Shown here: positions 37,472 through 49,634 of the stretch, one piece after another
How positions within the stretch are numbered: position 1 is the first letter of the stretch
How the letters are laid out: each line of letters begins with the position of its first letter
Assembly (NCBI GenBank): GCA_021397835.1
Contig: JAJFZO010000566.1
Location: forward strand, 1,612,001-1,676,000
Length of the DNA stretch: 64,000 nt
Direction: 5' to 3'
Source: Moringa oleifera
Taxonomy: Eukaryota > Streptophyta > Magnoliopsida > Brassicales > Moringaceae
The notes under the pieces: model-generated
The model's database searches: none
Told to the model about the DNA's origin: nothing
Seen by the model: the letters and a program-made list of their open reading frames with translations, nothing else
Made by a program: the position numbers and the translations under genes

Positions 37472-40400
37472 TCAGTTCAACTCATGACTGTGTTGAAGTT
37501 GGATATGTGGGCAAGGCCTGTCAGGTTCTCCCTTTGTCCATAGAACCCTAAGATCCCCCCTTTTTCTTCCTAAGGTTATGAAGGTTCCTGCATCGATATA
37601 GGCATGAATTTTGATCAGGTGAATTTAAACAGTACATGGGTTTTAACTTCTTGCTGTAACAGAAGGATTACCTAGAGTAAAGGGAACAATGTAAAGCAGT
37701 GCAGGTTGGCCATGCCCATCCATCAGGTTCAGTGCCACGTATGTGATCAAAAGACCTGCCATGGATAGATACAGTAAAAAGGGAAACAGAAAGGATTCGT
37801 GCTTCTTAATCTCCTCATTGTTTATTAATATAACAGTTTACGGTTCATCTGTGTAGTAACAGAGATGATGGGTTTAGTAGTTCTTACCTAATCCATAAGC
37901 ACACATTGCCCACAAGAAGTATCCAGCACGAAGACTCTTGTTTGCCAGCCAGTCGTACCTGCAAAGACAATTGCATTTAGACATCTCCTCTCTTGATGAA
38001 GGAACTATCGATCCATTCAAGAATTTCCCAGAATAAGATGTAGCTGAGTACATGAAATTGTTCGTCAACTTAAAACATGCAGATACTACAATGATGATAC
38101 AGATGAACCAGACTTTGATCTGCTAGGGTGACTTCAAAAAGTTCCTTTCATGTTTTATGGTTATGCTCCTTCCTGTGAAGTCCTGTTATGTTTCTGGAGA
38201 AACTGAACAGGACTTCAGGAAGAAAGCTGAGGATTAAACATGAAGGGACACTAACAAAGATGGGAGAATTAGTGCAAGTAGAGAAAGACTTGAAAGGTTG
38301 AACCTGAGGGAAAATGTGATGAGCAGTCCAGGTAAAAGGATGTCACCAAATCCGATGATGCTGTAACCGCCCCACGGGTCGAACATGCGTGGAATCTTCA
38401 ATAGCATTGGGATCCCGTCCTCTCCGCTTTTATCACCACGAGCTACCTGTTAAAAAGATATGAGCACTTAGAGTTATTTCTCAAGTTTTGCATTGCGGCT
38501 TAGGGTAGATTGAAGTTAGAAGAATTACTTACCACAATCATGACGCTTTCATGGAATAACTTCTTAGAAACAAACACCCAAAAGATGTCATACAAAAAGG
38601 CACAACCGAGAAGTACTGTTCCAACCTGATCATAAGATCAAGAATGTCATTCTTTCCAGATTATAAACTTCATTCCAGCAAAACCCAATGAGACCAATGG
38701 AGATCAATCATACAATAAAACAATATATTATCAATATACTGCTACAAAATCAAAGATATATGAAATACACTGGCTTCAAGCTCAATCAACTCTCTTTGTT
38801 TCTCTGCCTTAAATGAATTATCAAGGCATTCCTGAAACAACATAAAATTTGTATTTGATGAAGTGGAGTGGAGTCCACTGCTTAAGAAGTTGAATGATAA
38901 AGGAATTTCCTGAAGGGGTAAGAAGGGATCTTAGTAGAGTATTCACCTATAATTTAGAAAATTTGGATTTTATTGTCATTGAATCTGTCAAGATTTTCTC
39001 TCTTGACTTCACAGTATATGCAGCAAGTCTTCTACATTTTGAACTCAATCCACTGACATCATTCACAAGCAAACCATCTCTAGAACAGTATAAGAGGCAA
39101 ACACAAAAGAGTATGCCAAATTGTATCATGAAACCTTTAAGCCTCAGTATTTCAGTTGAATGCAATGAGAATCTGCTGTATATGGTTTCATGTTCTCTTT
39201 ACTGAGCCATTACGTATGTAACAATCTCAAAAACATACGCCAGCATGCTTAATGCACTTGAGAAATTACCTTGAGATTAGGTACATGGACAATTTGTAGC
39301 ACTGTGATTATGAGTGCAATTCCCTGAAACATGAGCAAATAAAAGGGAAAAGATTATATGTTTGAACAATGTGAAATGGAAAGAATCTAAAAATAAGGAG
39401 AAATAAATACTTGAATATGTTATAGCCTTTATGTTATCTAGTAAACAAACAATTCATTTTTTTTTATCAGATTAAACAAACAATTCATATTCATTCCTAA
39501 TAGAGATAAGCTAAAAATGGATCCAATCATTTTTTTTTTAATGTTATGTATCGTGTGCTTGAATGCAATTTTACAAAAGTGACATTGTGTGTAAACATTT
39601 CACAGTAAGATTCCCAACGCAATACCCGAACATTAACTTCACCGAAAAGGGAAAGCTGTAAGTAATTCAAATTGTGGCAGATATCATAATAATTAATTTC
39701 AATGGGGAAGGTTATCCTTACAAGAACATCTTGGCCGATCCAAGCAAAGGAGAGGTTGCGGTAAACAGCCCAAAGCACAGCAAATGCTATGCAGAATGGA
39801 GAAACTGCTAAAGTAAGGTATGAGAGAGCGCTGAAGAAAGGCAATTTAATATATGACTCTCCAGCACGTTTGAACCACCTGGAGACACATGCATGAATCA
39901 AAGTTCAATTACAAAAATAAGAGAAGTCAAATCCTTCAACCACACAGACAACTGTAAAACTGACTAACCTTCTACGATACATGTATCTAACAGCAAAGAC
40001 ATGCACATATTTGCATGGAAGCAAAGGCGGAAGTAATATTCTTCATTCATAGAATATATTATTATTATGCTGCAATTTTTCATCAAACAAGAAAATATCT
40101 GAAAGTTTAAAAAGTCAGTAATCAAAGCCACATTAGAATCCTAACAAAATGGTCAAAGCGTCTCCAATAGAGTATAATCATCAACAAAAATCGTTGCTAC
40201 AAATAACACAAAAACAGCTATAGGAAATATCAAATAGATCTGTTAGTGCATCTTTTGAAACTAAGCTATACAAGCTTGATAGCCATATCCGGAAGAAAAG
40301 TGTTCTCGAGTTTGCACCAACAACCCATAGCTTTAGACTGTCACAGATTTTCATTAAACTTCATTTTTTTGCAGTATGTATCATACTGTTCTGCCACTGT

Positions 40401-43400
40401 GTCTGCCTAGAAGCACAATTTTCCCTTGGTATGCATATGTTCATCCTATGACTTCTCTTAGATGAACGATTCTGTCTTATTTTGTTAATTTTGCTTTATG
40501 TTAACTTGGTATACTAACATTTTATAACTTGGTATGCTGACACTGATGACACCTCCCAAGGAAGGGGCTTGCTCTCTTTTTGACCGTGGTGGGTCGCCTT
40601 TGGTGCGCCTTAGCCATATTTAGTCACGTCAAAGGCCCTGCACCACTTGAATTGAAGAAGTCGTTTCGACGTATTTCAGCTTAAGGAGTAGAACAAGTCA
40701 TCTTGGTCCTCCACGAGCATGGTGGACCCCCTAGTAATGTCTTAGCAACTTTGCTTTGGTCTCTTAGGCATTTCTTCATCACATTTGCGGCGACTTGCCT
40801 TCTTTGCATTGACTTGGTCACCTCGCTATGGCCCTAGACTCAGTAGCTTGCTTGGTAACTCAATAGCGACAACTTTGCCGTAGCTTGACAACTCCGTGAT
40901 GGCCCGTCGACTCCGTTACGGCTCGTCGACTCCGCCATGGCTCATCGACAACTCATTGATTCCGTAGCAACTTGTCAACTCTACCAAGGCTCGTCGACTT
41001 AACAATGACTCATGACTCCACAATAGCTCATCGACTCCACAATGGCTCATCAACTCCGCAATGACTCATCGACTTCGTGATGGCTCGTCGACTTTGTGAT
41101 GACTCATCAAACTCCATGATGGCTTGTCAACTCCACGATGGTTCGTTGACTTTGTTGCTCTTTTGACAACTAAGCGACTTCTCGGTTCCTTCTTCCTTTC
41201 GAAGACTTAACATTCTAACGACTTTGAAACTTTTTGATTTCGTCGACCGTTAGACGACTCAACAATTTAATAATTTTGAAACTTTTTAACTTCGTCGACC
41301 TTTAAATGACTCAACAATTTGATGACACTGAAACTTCCTAACTTCACCATCCTTTGGATGGCTCCGCAACCTGACGTCTCAAAGATTTTCGACCTCATCA
41401 TCCTTTGGACGATTTCGTAATCTGGGGACTCAAAAAATTTTTGACTTTGTCAACTTTTGAACGACTTAGCAATTTGATGACATATCAACTTTTTGACATC
41501 GCCATCCTTTGGATAACTCAAGCAGCTCGACGACTCAACAATTGCACTCATCACTTAGTTGTCCCATCGTCGTTTACTTTTTTTTTAGCCATCACTAAGT
41601 TATGGGTGCGTTTTTTGAAAAGTGCACTTAGTTTTTTAATGCCTAAGAGACTATTGGGTTCTTTAGGTGAAATTAATGAGTGGCCTTCACGTTGGGAACA
41701 CTCGGTATCTTCAACTCAGAACCATTCTATTCTCATGCAACGTGTGAATTGATTGCTTCGTATATTGTATCCAGTCGTTTAGTGTTCCTCGTCAGTTACT
41801 AACATGTGGTGTTTCTTGGTTGGAGCTCATTGCTTAAAAAAGCTTCCTTTGGCATCCATGCTTTTCCATTTCAAACTTTTCAACCTTGTTACTTTGTCTC
41901 TCATAAGGGTTTTCTTCTTTTTCTCCTTTTGCTTTCAACTCCAAGTCATGGCCGACCCTTCTTTGATTGCCTCTGCTCTTTCCTTTGTTGTTACCTCGCA
42001 TCGCCTCAAGCCTATTAAGTATGAGTTAACCCTCAGCGATTTCATTTCATTATACCCCCATCACCACAAGACATGGCCTGCGCCTGTTGCAAGCACTATG
42101 TATATGAGGAGGCTTTAGAAACCCGCACTAGGCTCCTTTATCCCAATTTGTTTGCGATCTATGTGCCTATCACAGCATTCCCCCCATCCCCCCCTCCCCC
42201 CCCCCCCCCCCCCCCTTCTCTCCTTTCAAGCTTCCAAGAGGATAGGAGCAATTAGATACAACAAGTTTTCTACTTGATTTTTTCATCTCATTTTATCAAA
42301 GAACTAACAAGTCTACTAGACAATAGAAGTAACAGCTTTCACAAGAATCGTTCAGTAAATGAGATCACTCAACTACAAGATTGTGCACGTCTATCAATTG
42401 AATGAGAAATCCAAAAAAGATACTAGTGACAATTAATCAAACTTGAGTCAACACATACTCGAAGCAACTACTACTCATCTTAGGCTACCCAACCTTTTAA
42501 TTTTAAACACTGAGTTTTTATTAGGCCCTTATTCTCTATCAGATACCAAGATAACAGGCCACCATACGGTCTCTCACCATTTCAACCAACAGTATTATAT
42601 ACACAAGAATGAATCATTTGAGATCTTCAACATGAATCGTGTTAGTCATTACTGCAGCATTTATTGATTTTAAATGCCCATGGCAAAATAGTCTACATGC
42701 TTATTGCACACCAAGAATGAAGAAAAAGAAATGCTTAATATTTTAATGCATAACCAAAAGCAACCCGGTAAAGAAAAAACAACTGAAGAACAAGAACAAA
42801 GATCTTTTTTTATGGAGAAAGAATCATTTCTTCCTCAATCTATCACTTCAAGGCTTTATTAAGGATGTAGAGATTTTAACTAGGTCATAATTATCAAGCT
42901 CATAGTGCAGCATTTAATAAATAAATGATATTTGACACGGTTATAGATGATTTTGAAAATTTGAGAAGATTGACAAACATAATTTCTAGATCCATAATAC
43001 AAGGCAGGTCATGTTTTTCTGTCAAGTAATTATGTAACATAAGGTGGGGACTCCAAACCAAAAAATAACAAGACCCTTCCAACGGTTCCAGGGAAAGATA
43101 CAAGAATAAATACCAACAAGCAAAAGTGAACATGGGCTTATAAATGCAAATTTGTACTAAACACATTGAAAGTCAGAATTGTATTAAACGACTGTCTGTA
43201 CCTCGATAACAAAGCAACCAAGCAAGTTTGCAAACCCTGGACATACAAGAAAGTTAAAAGTCAGAGATAATATGCTGCAATGCAGTTCATAAAACACCAG
43301 AGAAGTGTTTGTGTAGTGTTATAACTTACACGTGTCACTGCATGTGTACACGTGTCTGCATATTAGAATAAGTATAAAAGGTATAAAAATAACTTTGCAT

Positions 43401-45906
43401 GCAAGTAAATGCCCATGCACGCATTGGTATAGAATTGTCTGGGGCTAAATGAGTAGAAGTTATACCTCGACACCACCTATGCAGAAAAGGACAACCAGAA
43501 GCTCAACAAACCAAGAAGACATTAGTTTGTAAAGTATAACCAAGAAGCAGGAGGCAACAAAGACAAACAGAACTGCTGATGTTGTATTGATGTCTACAAC
43601 ACCACCACCACCTACAACTTTGGCATTTGGAATTTCATCCACAGCATCCTGTGTGAGTGAGAATAAATTTAAAAATGAGAACATAATTGTGCTGTAAATA
43701 GAACACAACTCTAAGAAAGACATTGGGCTGCACCAATGAATCTAATATTGTTGGGAGATAACCTTTAATAGTTTGTCCTGTTCAATGGCTGCCTCTCTGG
43801 CACTCCATGCAGACCAGTAAGAGGCACACAAGATAGTACCAACTGCCATCAACCATAAAAACACTTCGGCTATGTCTAGTAGGGGTCGTCGAGGGGAGTA
43901 AAGCTGCACTGACACTGAAGAAAGTACGAGATTCGTTAGCTACTCATAAAAGAATCAGTAGGACAATTTTGCATGCCAGACATAATGTAGATATGTTATC
44001 ACTCAAAGGTGCACCATTAAAGAACTAACAAATACAACCGGAAAAGCTTACCGGATGAACTATTCATTAGCATAGTTTCCAAGCTTGCACCAGCATCTTG
44101 TGGAAGCATGACAGCAGGTATGTGAATATCAAGATCGGTTTCATCTGGCTCACAAACCATTTTGTAAAGCTCTGCAAGGAAAAAAAATAGTTTGATTCAA
44201 TATATTACAATGACAAACGTCACAATTTAGCCACATATTCCAGTCTGAAACTAATTTAAAATGCTGTTCACTTAGCCATCAGGAAAGAATAATGACAATA
44301 CCAGTTAAAAGTTCTTTTCTTTATCCTTTTAACAGGAAGTACAACAAACATGTCTTGGAGTCACTTCTAAGTCCTAATATATCTCTATCAGTCAACATAT
44401 GCATCAAACGAAAACAACAAATAGACTTACTACCTTTCTGGTTATTTACAATGAGAACAGCTGAAGCGCCAGCAGCCTCCGCATTGTTTGCCTTGGTTGT
44501 GAATTTGCAGTGACCTCGATCCACCATGATTACATCTCCGGCAAGCTAACAAAACCATATATATCTTTCTTTTTTAATAAGGAAACAAACTGCACATATC
44601 TATATGTGCATATATACATATCAGTTATAATAAAACAGCAACCAAATTTGCCCATTTTATGACCATGCAAATATGGGGTTCAACGAGGGAAAACCTTATT
44701 CTTTGGTGCACTGCAGCAATCACGAGGATCGGAAAGAGTAAGGGGAACTTGATTTGCATTTTTCTCCTTTGAAACTATGGTAGTACCAAATCTAGCACCC
44801 ACGCCAACAAATTCAGCATTCTCTACACCATTAACCCATGTTTGAACTTTCACCTACCAGAAGCAATAAACCCGATTATTGAATATAAATAGATAGATAG
44901 ATAGATAAAGCCATCACAAAGCTAAACTAATATACCAAACCATATAAGACAAGCTCCTCAAAATCTAATCATTCCTGACATTACTGCAAACATGTACAAA
45001 CTACTACACACAAGGAAGTCACACCAAACTAAAAGCCACGTTTCTAAATGAATTAGGAGGTCTCCCAAGCCCCTAGTGAAACATACATCCCACCAAAAGT
45101 AAGCAAATTCATAATTGCCCTAATTCCAGCAAGAGAGGGAAAATGAATAACTCAACTATGGATCCAATTTAGCATTCACTTCATGATTTCCAACTTTTAC
45201 CATTATATCTTCCCAAAAGAAACAAGCCCAAAGAGAATTATCAATTATAGTCCCACACATATATTACCAAAGACAACAAATTTAGAAGAAACAAGGCATA
45301 ACTGCACAAGATATCACCCAATGCAAAGTGCTATTACAATAGAAAAAGAAGACACAGAGAGAGTAACACCCAACTCGAACACACACTTAATTTAAGATTA
45401 AATAGGGAGGAAGAGATAGAAAGTTACATAAGTACTTTCAAGTTTTCTGTTCAACACTATAGTAAACTGAATCTAGGTTGTCAAATATAATTAATCAAAA
45501 TGTGTTAGAAATTAACAACACCACAAATCACCCGGTGCCTACCTCAAATGTGAAAAAAGAGTAAGAAAGAAAAACATCTACCAGAAACTTACAAGCTCCA
45601 TTTCCTTCCAATAATAAAAAATTCAGCTCCAAATTACCCCAAACAGAAATTTTAAACTCAATAAAAGTAGGGAACTTAAATGACAAAAAATTAACATGAC
45701 CCAGCAGAGAAGTCACGGAGCAGTGAACTGGGTAGACGAGGATTAAAAAAAAGACCTACCAAGACAAAGTCATTCTCGCAACCGGGCTTCTTCGGAGCTG
45801 AATCGTCATCGTGTACTATGTCTCCTGCTGTTACAGGAGATGGGTAACATGCCAATGAAATCACAGCTGATAGAAAGATTACCCAGCGAACTTCTCGCAA
45901 ATCCAT
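37472..45906 (-). CDS. Signal peptide peptidase-like protein with PA domain (SPPL2/SPPL4 type)
   Basis: Fourteen exons join in frame to 541 residues: 45760-45906, 44695-44853, 44434-44545, 44052-44171, 43763-43914, 43466-43648, 43202-43236, 39722-39878, 39270-39323, 38533-38625, 38304-38446, 37888-37958, 37672-37755, 37472-37587. A signal peptide (about 1-27) precedes a luminal PA domain containing [21 protein letters not shown] multi-pass membrane core follows, with the three protease motifs: YD (Asp386), GFGD (Asp439) and PAL (493-495). The family cleaves type II membrane-protein stubs inside the membrane of endosome or vacuole compartments; plant substrates are largely unknown. Length and sequence match Arabidopsis SPPL2/SPPL4. 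Its position between YDA and MURE matches At1g63690 (from memory). Intron 7 (39879-43201) is unusually long and contains an inserted repeat-rich block. Confidence 0.95.
40888..41150. repeat. 19-bp minisatellite in protease intron 7
   Basis: About thirteen degenerate copies of a 19-bp unit, roughly GACTCCGCAATGGCTCGTC, run head to tail. Variants include GACTCCGTTACGGCTCGTC, GACTCCACAATGGCTCATC and GACTTCGTGATGGCTCGTC. One unit is about 11 bp too long and a few differ by 1 bp. The unit holds a GTCGAC-type junction in the best-preserved copies. Confidence 0.8.
41221..41520. repeat. 52-bp degenerate tandem repeat in protease intron 7
   Basis: GAAACTT recurs at 41227, 41279 and 41331, a spacing of 52 bp. 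The intervening sequence matches well (TTTCGTCGACC..GACTCAACAATTT). More decayed relatives with CATCCTTTGGA and GACTCAA continue to about 41520. It adjoins the 19-bp array and shares GACTC/GTCGAC words with it, suggesting a common origin. Confidence 0.7.
42180..42215. repeat. C-rich tract ending in 20 consecutive C
   Basis: Nearly pure C from 42180 to 42215, with an uninterrupted C20 at 42196-42215. It lies at the right end of the inserted block. Sequencing or assembly may have misjudged the length. Confidence 0.8.
44886..44907. repeat. GATA tetranucleotide repeat in protease intron 1
   Basis: Short run of TAGA/GATA units in the intron between coding exons 1 and 2 of the protease gene; a simple microsatellite. 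Confidence 0.6.
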
Positions 45907-47046
45907 GGATTCTTGATAAGTATCCTTCTCTTTCTCAGCATCACAAATTGAGAACTCACATGGAGAGAGAGACAGAGAAAGAGAGAGCCTCGTCTTTGTT
46001 TATTTTGCTCTTGGTACTGATAAAGACAGTTACCATTAACATCAAACTACAGTTAACTTACCGCTCCAAATATTCCATTTCAATGGAAAAAGAAGTAAAT
46101 TAAACAAAATAATGTCAGCGGCAACAAAATTTGATTAAAATGGATAACAGCCTGACCACATGGATCTACTGCTGTTGATAGGAGTGAGATCAGCCGCAGT
46201 GCAGTGAGGTTCTCCACAAAACAACATGGCTGAGACAGTGAAACGCAGCCGTTTCTCCAAATTCTTCTGTGCTTCGAATCTTTCCTAATCCACATTAAAA
46301 ATGAAGTCTTTTGACTTGAGACAAGGGAGGATAATAGCTCCGTACATCCGCACCGTTTTGAATCGCGGGAAAATACCTAAGAGAAAAAAGTATGAAATAT
46401 TTCCTACCTACAATATACTTTATTGGGCATTTTTCCTTTTCCCTAAATAAAAATAAATTACTTGTACATCTTAAATAAATGATATTTTTTAAATATGACG
46501 GAAAATATAGAAAATTAAATTAAATTAACTTATTAATGTAAGAGAAGACATAAGATAGGTCATGTGTTATGCAAATTGCTTTGGTTATAAGACTTTAAAA
46601 AGATAAGAACAGCTTTCAAAGTGGGATCATGTTCTTTTGTTAATGGACAAAGCATGTGAAATTTGTCCGAAGTATCACCAAACATAACTCCATTACAACA
46701 TGAAATGTAAAGATTGTCCCTTTGGGACAACATGAATGTAGTGACCGCAAGATGATGCAAGGATGATTGAATGTAGCCCGTTTCATGTGTTTTACATTTT
46801 CCTTTTTTTAAAAAAATACCCATCTGAGAAAATCAATATCGTTGCATTGTTCAATCTGAGAATCAGCATAAAATTATCTTGGTTCAATCCGAGAATCAGT
46901 ATAAAATTTGGCTTTAATCTGATCCGCAGGATGCTTAAAGTTGGTGACAAAAATTCTATATCAAAACTATGCAAAATATCATCCGATTTGACGTATTGAT
47001 ATACACCAATACGATTTTATCTTTAAAATTTCACTGACTTCTGCCA
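45907..47046. other. Protease promoter and downstream flank of the unknown gene
   Basis: The interval holds the upstream region of the protease gene (45907 to about 46350) and AT-rich DNA after it. Two copies of a 33-bp unit occur at 46850-46915. No family-like frame is present. The open frames on both strands at 46560-47000 overlap each other and look random. Confidence 0.55.
46850..46915. repeat. Two-copy 33-bp direct repeat
   Basis: TTCAATCTGAGAATCAGCAT at 46850 recurs as TTCAATCCGAGAATCAGTAT at 46883, each followed by AAAATT. A still weaker copy may precede them (CATCTGAGAA near 46821). Confidence 0.6.
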
Positions 47047-49634
47047 TCAACCTTGAACATCATCACTGTCCATGTATTCTTTCATGCTACAGTTTTGACA
47101 GATTGTTTGGTCTCCTCCATCTTCTCCAGGGCATGAATGTTGGACCAGTGATATTATGCTTCTTTCCAGGGTCTGCTGCTCCGGGGTCAACAAGCCCTGG
47201 AATGCTTGCTTGAGCTCAATGGGGAAGGTAGATATGGTGAAGCTATCGACATATATTTAAATTAGATTTTTGCTGGGTGGAGAGAATCCAAAGTAGTTTG
47301 GAACCTTCAGCCACAGTATAATCAATTCCATTCATGTATAATAACATAAAGAAGTATCAAAAACATAAAATTTCCACTGGCTGATCAATTGAAATGAACC
47401 ACAAAATATTCCCATTAAACAGTCATGATAAATACAGCTGAAGAATCTATTCTGTCAGAAAACTTTTTTCTATGGGGATGACAAAAAAAAAACAAAAAGG
47501 AAACCAATGATGAAAGATCCTGTATACTGAAATGGAAAAAGGATGCAAACAGTTTGCTGCTTTTCCTGTCGCTTGATAAGAGTTTATACAGGCATGTGGT
47601 GGAGAGGACAGAATAGCAGACCAAGGAAAAGCAAGGATACTCCACGAAAATGGAAGGTGAGGTTTCTCACCCGCATTAGGAGAAGCATCCTGAAAAGATC
47701 ATATCTAGAGATTAAACCAAACATAGAATTCCTGCAAGTCCACAGAACTTCTCTTTCTACCGGTAAGAACTAGTCATGGGCAAAACAATCAACTATGAAG
47801 GTCAATTCAAGTTTCTGAGTAAAGAATAACAGGATAAGGGAGAGAAGATGGGTGGTAAACGAGTTTGATTCTTTGTTCAATATCCAACCAGGTAAAACTA
47901 CTTTGGGGGCAGACCAGTATCATTGATATTTGGGATTTGAAAAGCCGCCTGCCTACCGTCAGGTTTATAATTTGGATGGTTGTGAAGGTTGGCAGCAATG
48001 GACTGTTCCGAAAAACCATAGCCTCCTCCAGTAAGCCTTCCAGTTCCTCCATTTATCCTTACACCCAATGCGTTGTTATTCTCTTGCTGTAGATTGTCCA
48101 AATAGCCTTGCCCTGTAATGTATGAACCACCACCATTCATACCATGAAGCAAGACTGGAAATGCAGCTCCGCGGCTTGAAGCAGGATAGCTGTTCTGGTC
48201 AAAACAATTCATGTTTCTGGAAGACATTTGACCAAAGCTTCCAATTCTTTCATCTGGCTGTGTGAAAGGGAAGTATCCCCGATTAGCAGTCGAATCAAGC
48301 ACTTGATTTGCCCTTTCTGAGTTAATAAATGTTCTGTTCCCAGCAAGTCTTGGTTGAATATAGGAAAATACATCAAGCTTTTGGTTTGTCATACTTGGTT
48401 CAGTTAATACAGATGGCAATGTCAAATACATTGAAGCAGACTGACCTGAGGATGGCACAGCACATGATCCCAACTGATCTTCTTGATCCTTTCCGGATGA
48501 AGGTATGGATGCAATTGCTTGCCCATAATCCATCGAATTTTCAGGTACTTTATAGGAGTGATTTGATTCAGCTATCCTCTTGCGTCCTGCAGATTTCTCT
48601 GAACTACCAACATTGCAATTTTGAGCTCTTATGCCCAGTACAATGCCCTTTTGTTGTTGCACTTGAACGTTCCCTCCAAAAGGACTAGACTGAAAACTGG
48701 ACTTGAAAGATGATGCCAACCTCTTTCCTTTATCCATTTCTGCCAATGCAAGGGACCCAGACACTTGGCCATAATCAACTTGATCTTCCAGGATATCACC
48801 AAAATTATTAGAATCAGCTGGCACACCACTTTTAACAACCATCTGTAGAGGTCCACCAAGACAGTTTTGAGTTCTCGTACTATATCTGAAGTTTATTTTG
48901 TCCTGCATGTGACTGTTTTCGTCGAAGTTGCCTGGATGCTGCTCTTTGATGTTCTTGCCAGAGTTCTCTTTCTGCTCGACACAGATTATCTCCTGAATGT
49001 TGTTCTCATGCTGCGCTTGGCCACTCCCCTCAAAGTTGTTTTGATTCTGGACCTGCAAGTTCTGCTCACTGTCCCTGTCTTGTGCTTGGACAACCTTCTT
49101 AGTTTTCCTAGTATGCAGTGACTGGGCTTTCTTCCTTCCACTATTGCCTCTTTTCCTCACTGGCTGTGGAGCAGCATCATCTGCGTCCAATTTGTTTATT
49201 TCCTCCTTCATCCATTCGATCAAATTTTCTCTAGCAACTTTAAGCTCCTGTAGCAAAGAGTCCATAAAGATTTTTGTCTCTTCCATTGCAGCAGCAGGGT
49301 CGTAAGCACTAGTTCTACTCTTCTTTCTATTAACTTCTTCACGAGAATCCTTCCTCAATCCACTATTTGCTACGCTATCCTTTTTACTCTTCCTGGTTCG
49401 TGGGGCTTTCGCCTTCCCAGATTTGATTTTACTCCCATTACAAGGACTTTGCTCTTCCCCCTGCTGAGGTCTGCTAGTATCACTAGTTTCATTATCCAGA
49501 GAAATCAGGCTGGAAACTAGTTTATGCTTCTTGAGACCCAATTCACCACTTGAAGACTTTGAATCATCAGAATCAAAGTCATCATCCGTCCTCCTAAACC
49601 CCCATCTCTGCTGAAAATCTAAATCATCCTCCAT
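47047..49634 (-). CDS. Unrecognised, probably nuclear protein with coiled coil (642 aa)
   Basis: I do not recognise this family. Exon 1 (47902-49634) encodes an acidic start (MEDDLDFQQRWGFRR), two basic clusters that could be nuclear signals (about 72-105 and 160-169), a helix with coiled-coil character between them (about 113-150) and a long low-complexity tail rich in N, Q, S and G. The unspliced frame stops at 47898 after 578 residues. A better model splices at AA|GTAGTT (47902/47901) to an acceptor GATAG at 47243, adding exon 2 (47047-47242). The phase fits exactly and the added 65 residues look protein-like: a predicted helix around IELKQAFQGLL, then three cysteines (C..C..C over about 16 residues). 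The leader probably extends to about 50.7 kb. The gene lies between SPPL and MURE, where I recall none in Arabidopsis. Confidence 0.7.

Larger units (their letters stand above)
40500..42240. mobile_element. Foreign-looking repeat-rich insertion in protease intron 7 (boundaries uncertain)
   Basis: About 1.7 kb of intron 7 differs sharply from the rest of the intron. It is richer in GC and CG dinucleotides and contains two different tandem repeat families, a long C tract and a decayed protein-like frame. I found no clear terminal repeats, target-site duplication or recognisable transposase or reverse transcriptase, so the element class is unknown. It may be a fragment of a non-autonomous element. 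Confidence 0.45.

Noticed and set aside
40888..41150. CRISPR-like array
   Set aside because: The units are contiguous with no unique spacers, and the context is an intron of a plant nuclear gene; this is a minisatellite.
47898..47900. TAG stop taken as the true end of the unknown gene
   Set aside because: A donor overlapping it and an in-phase exon downstream give a more convincing end. I keep the 578-residue form only as a possible retained-intron isoform.
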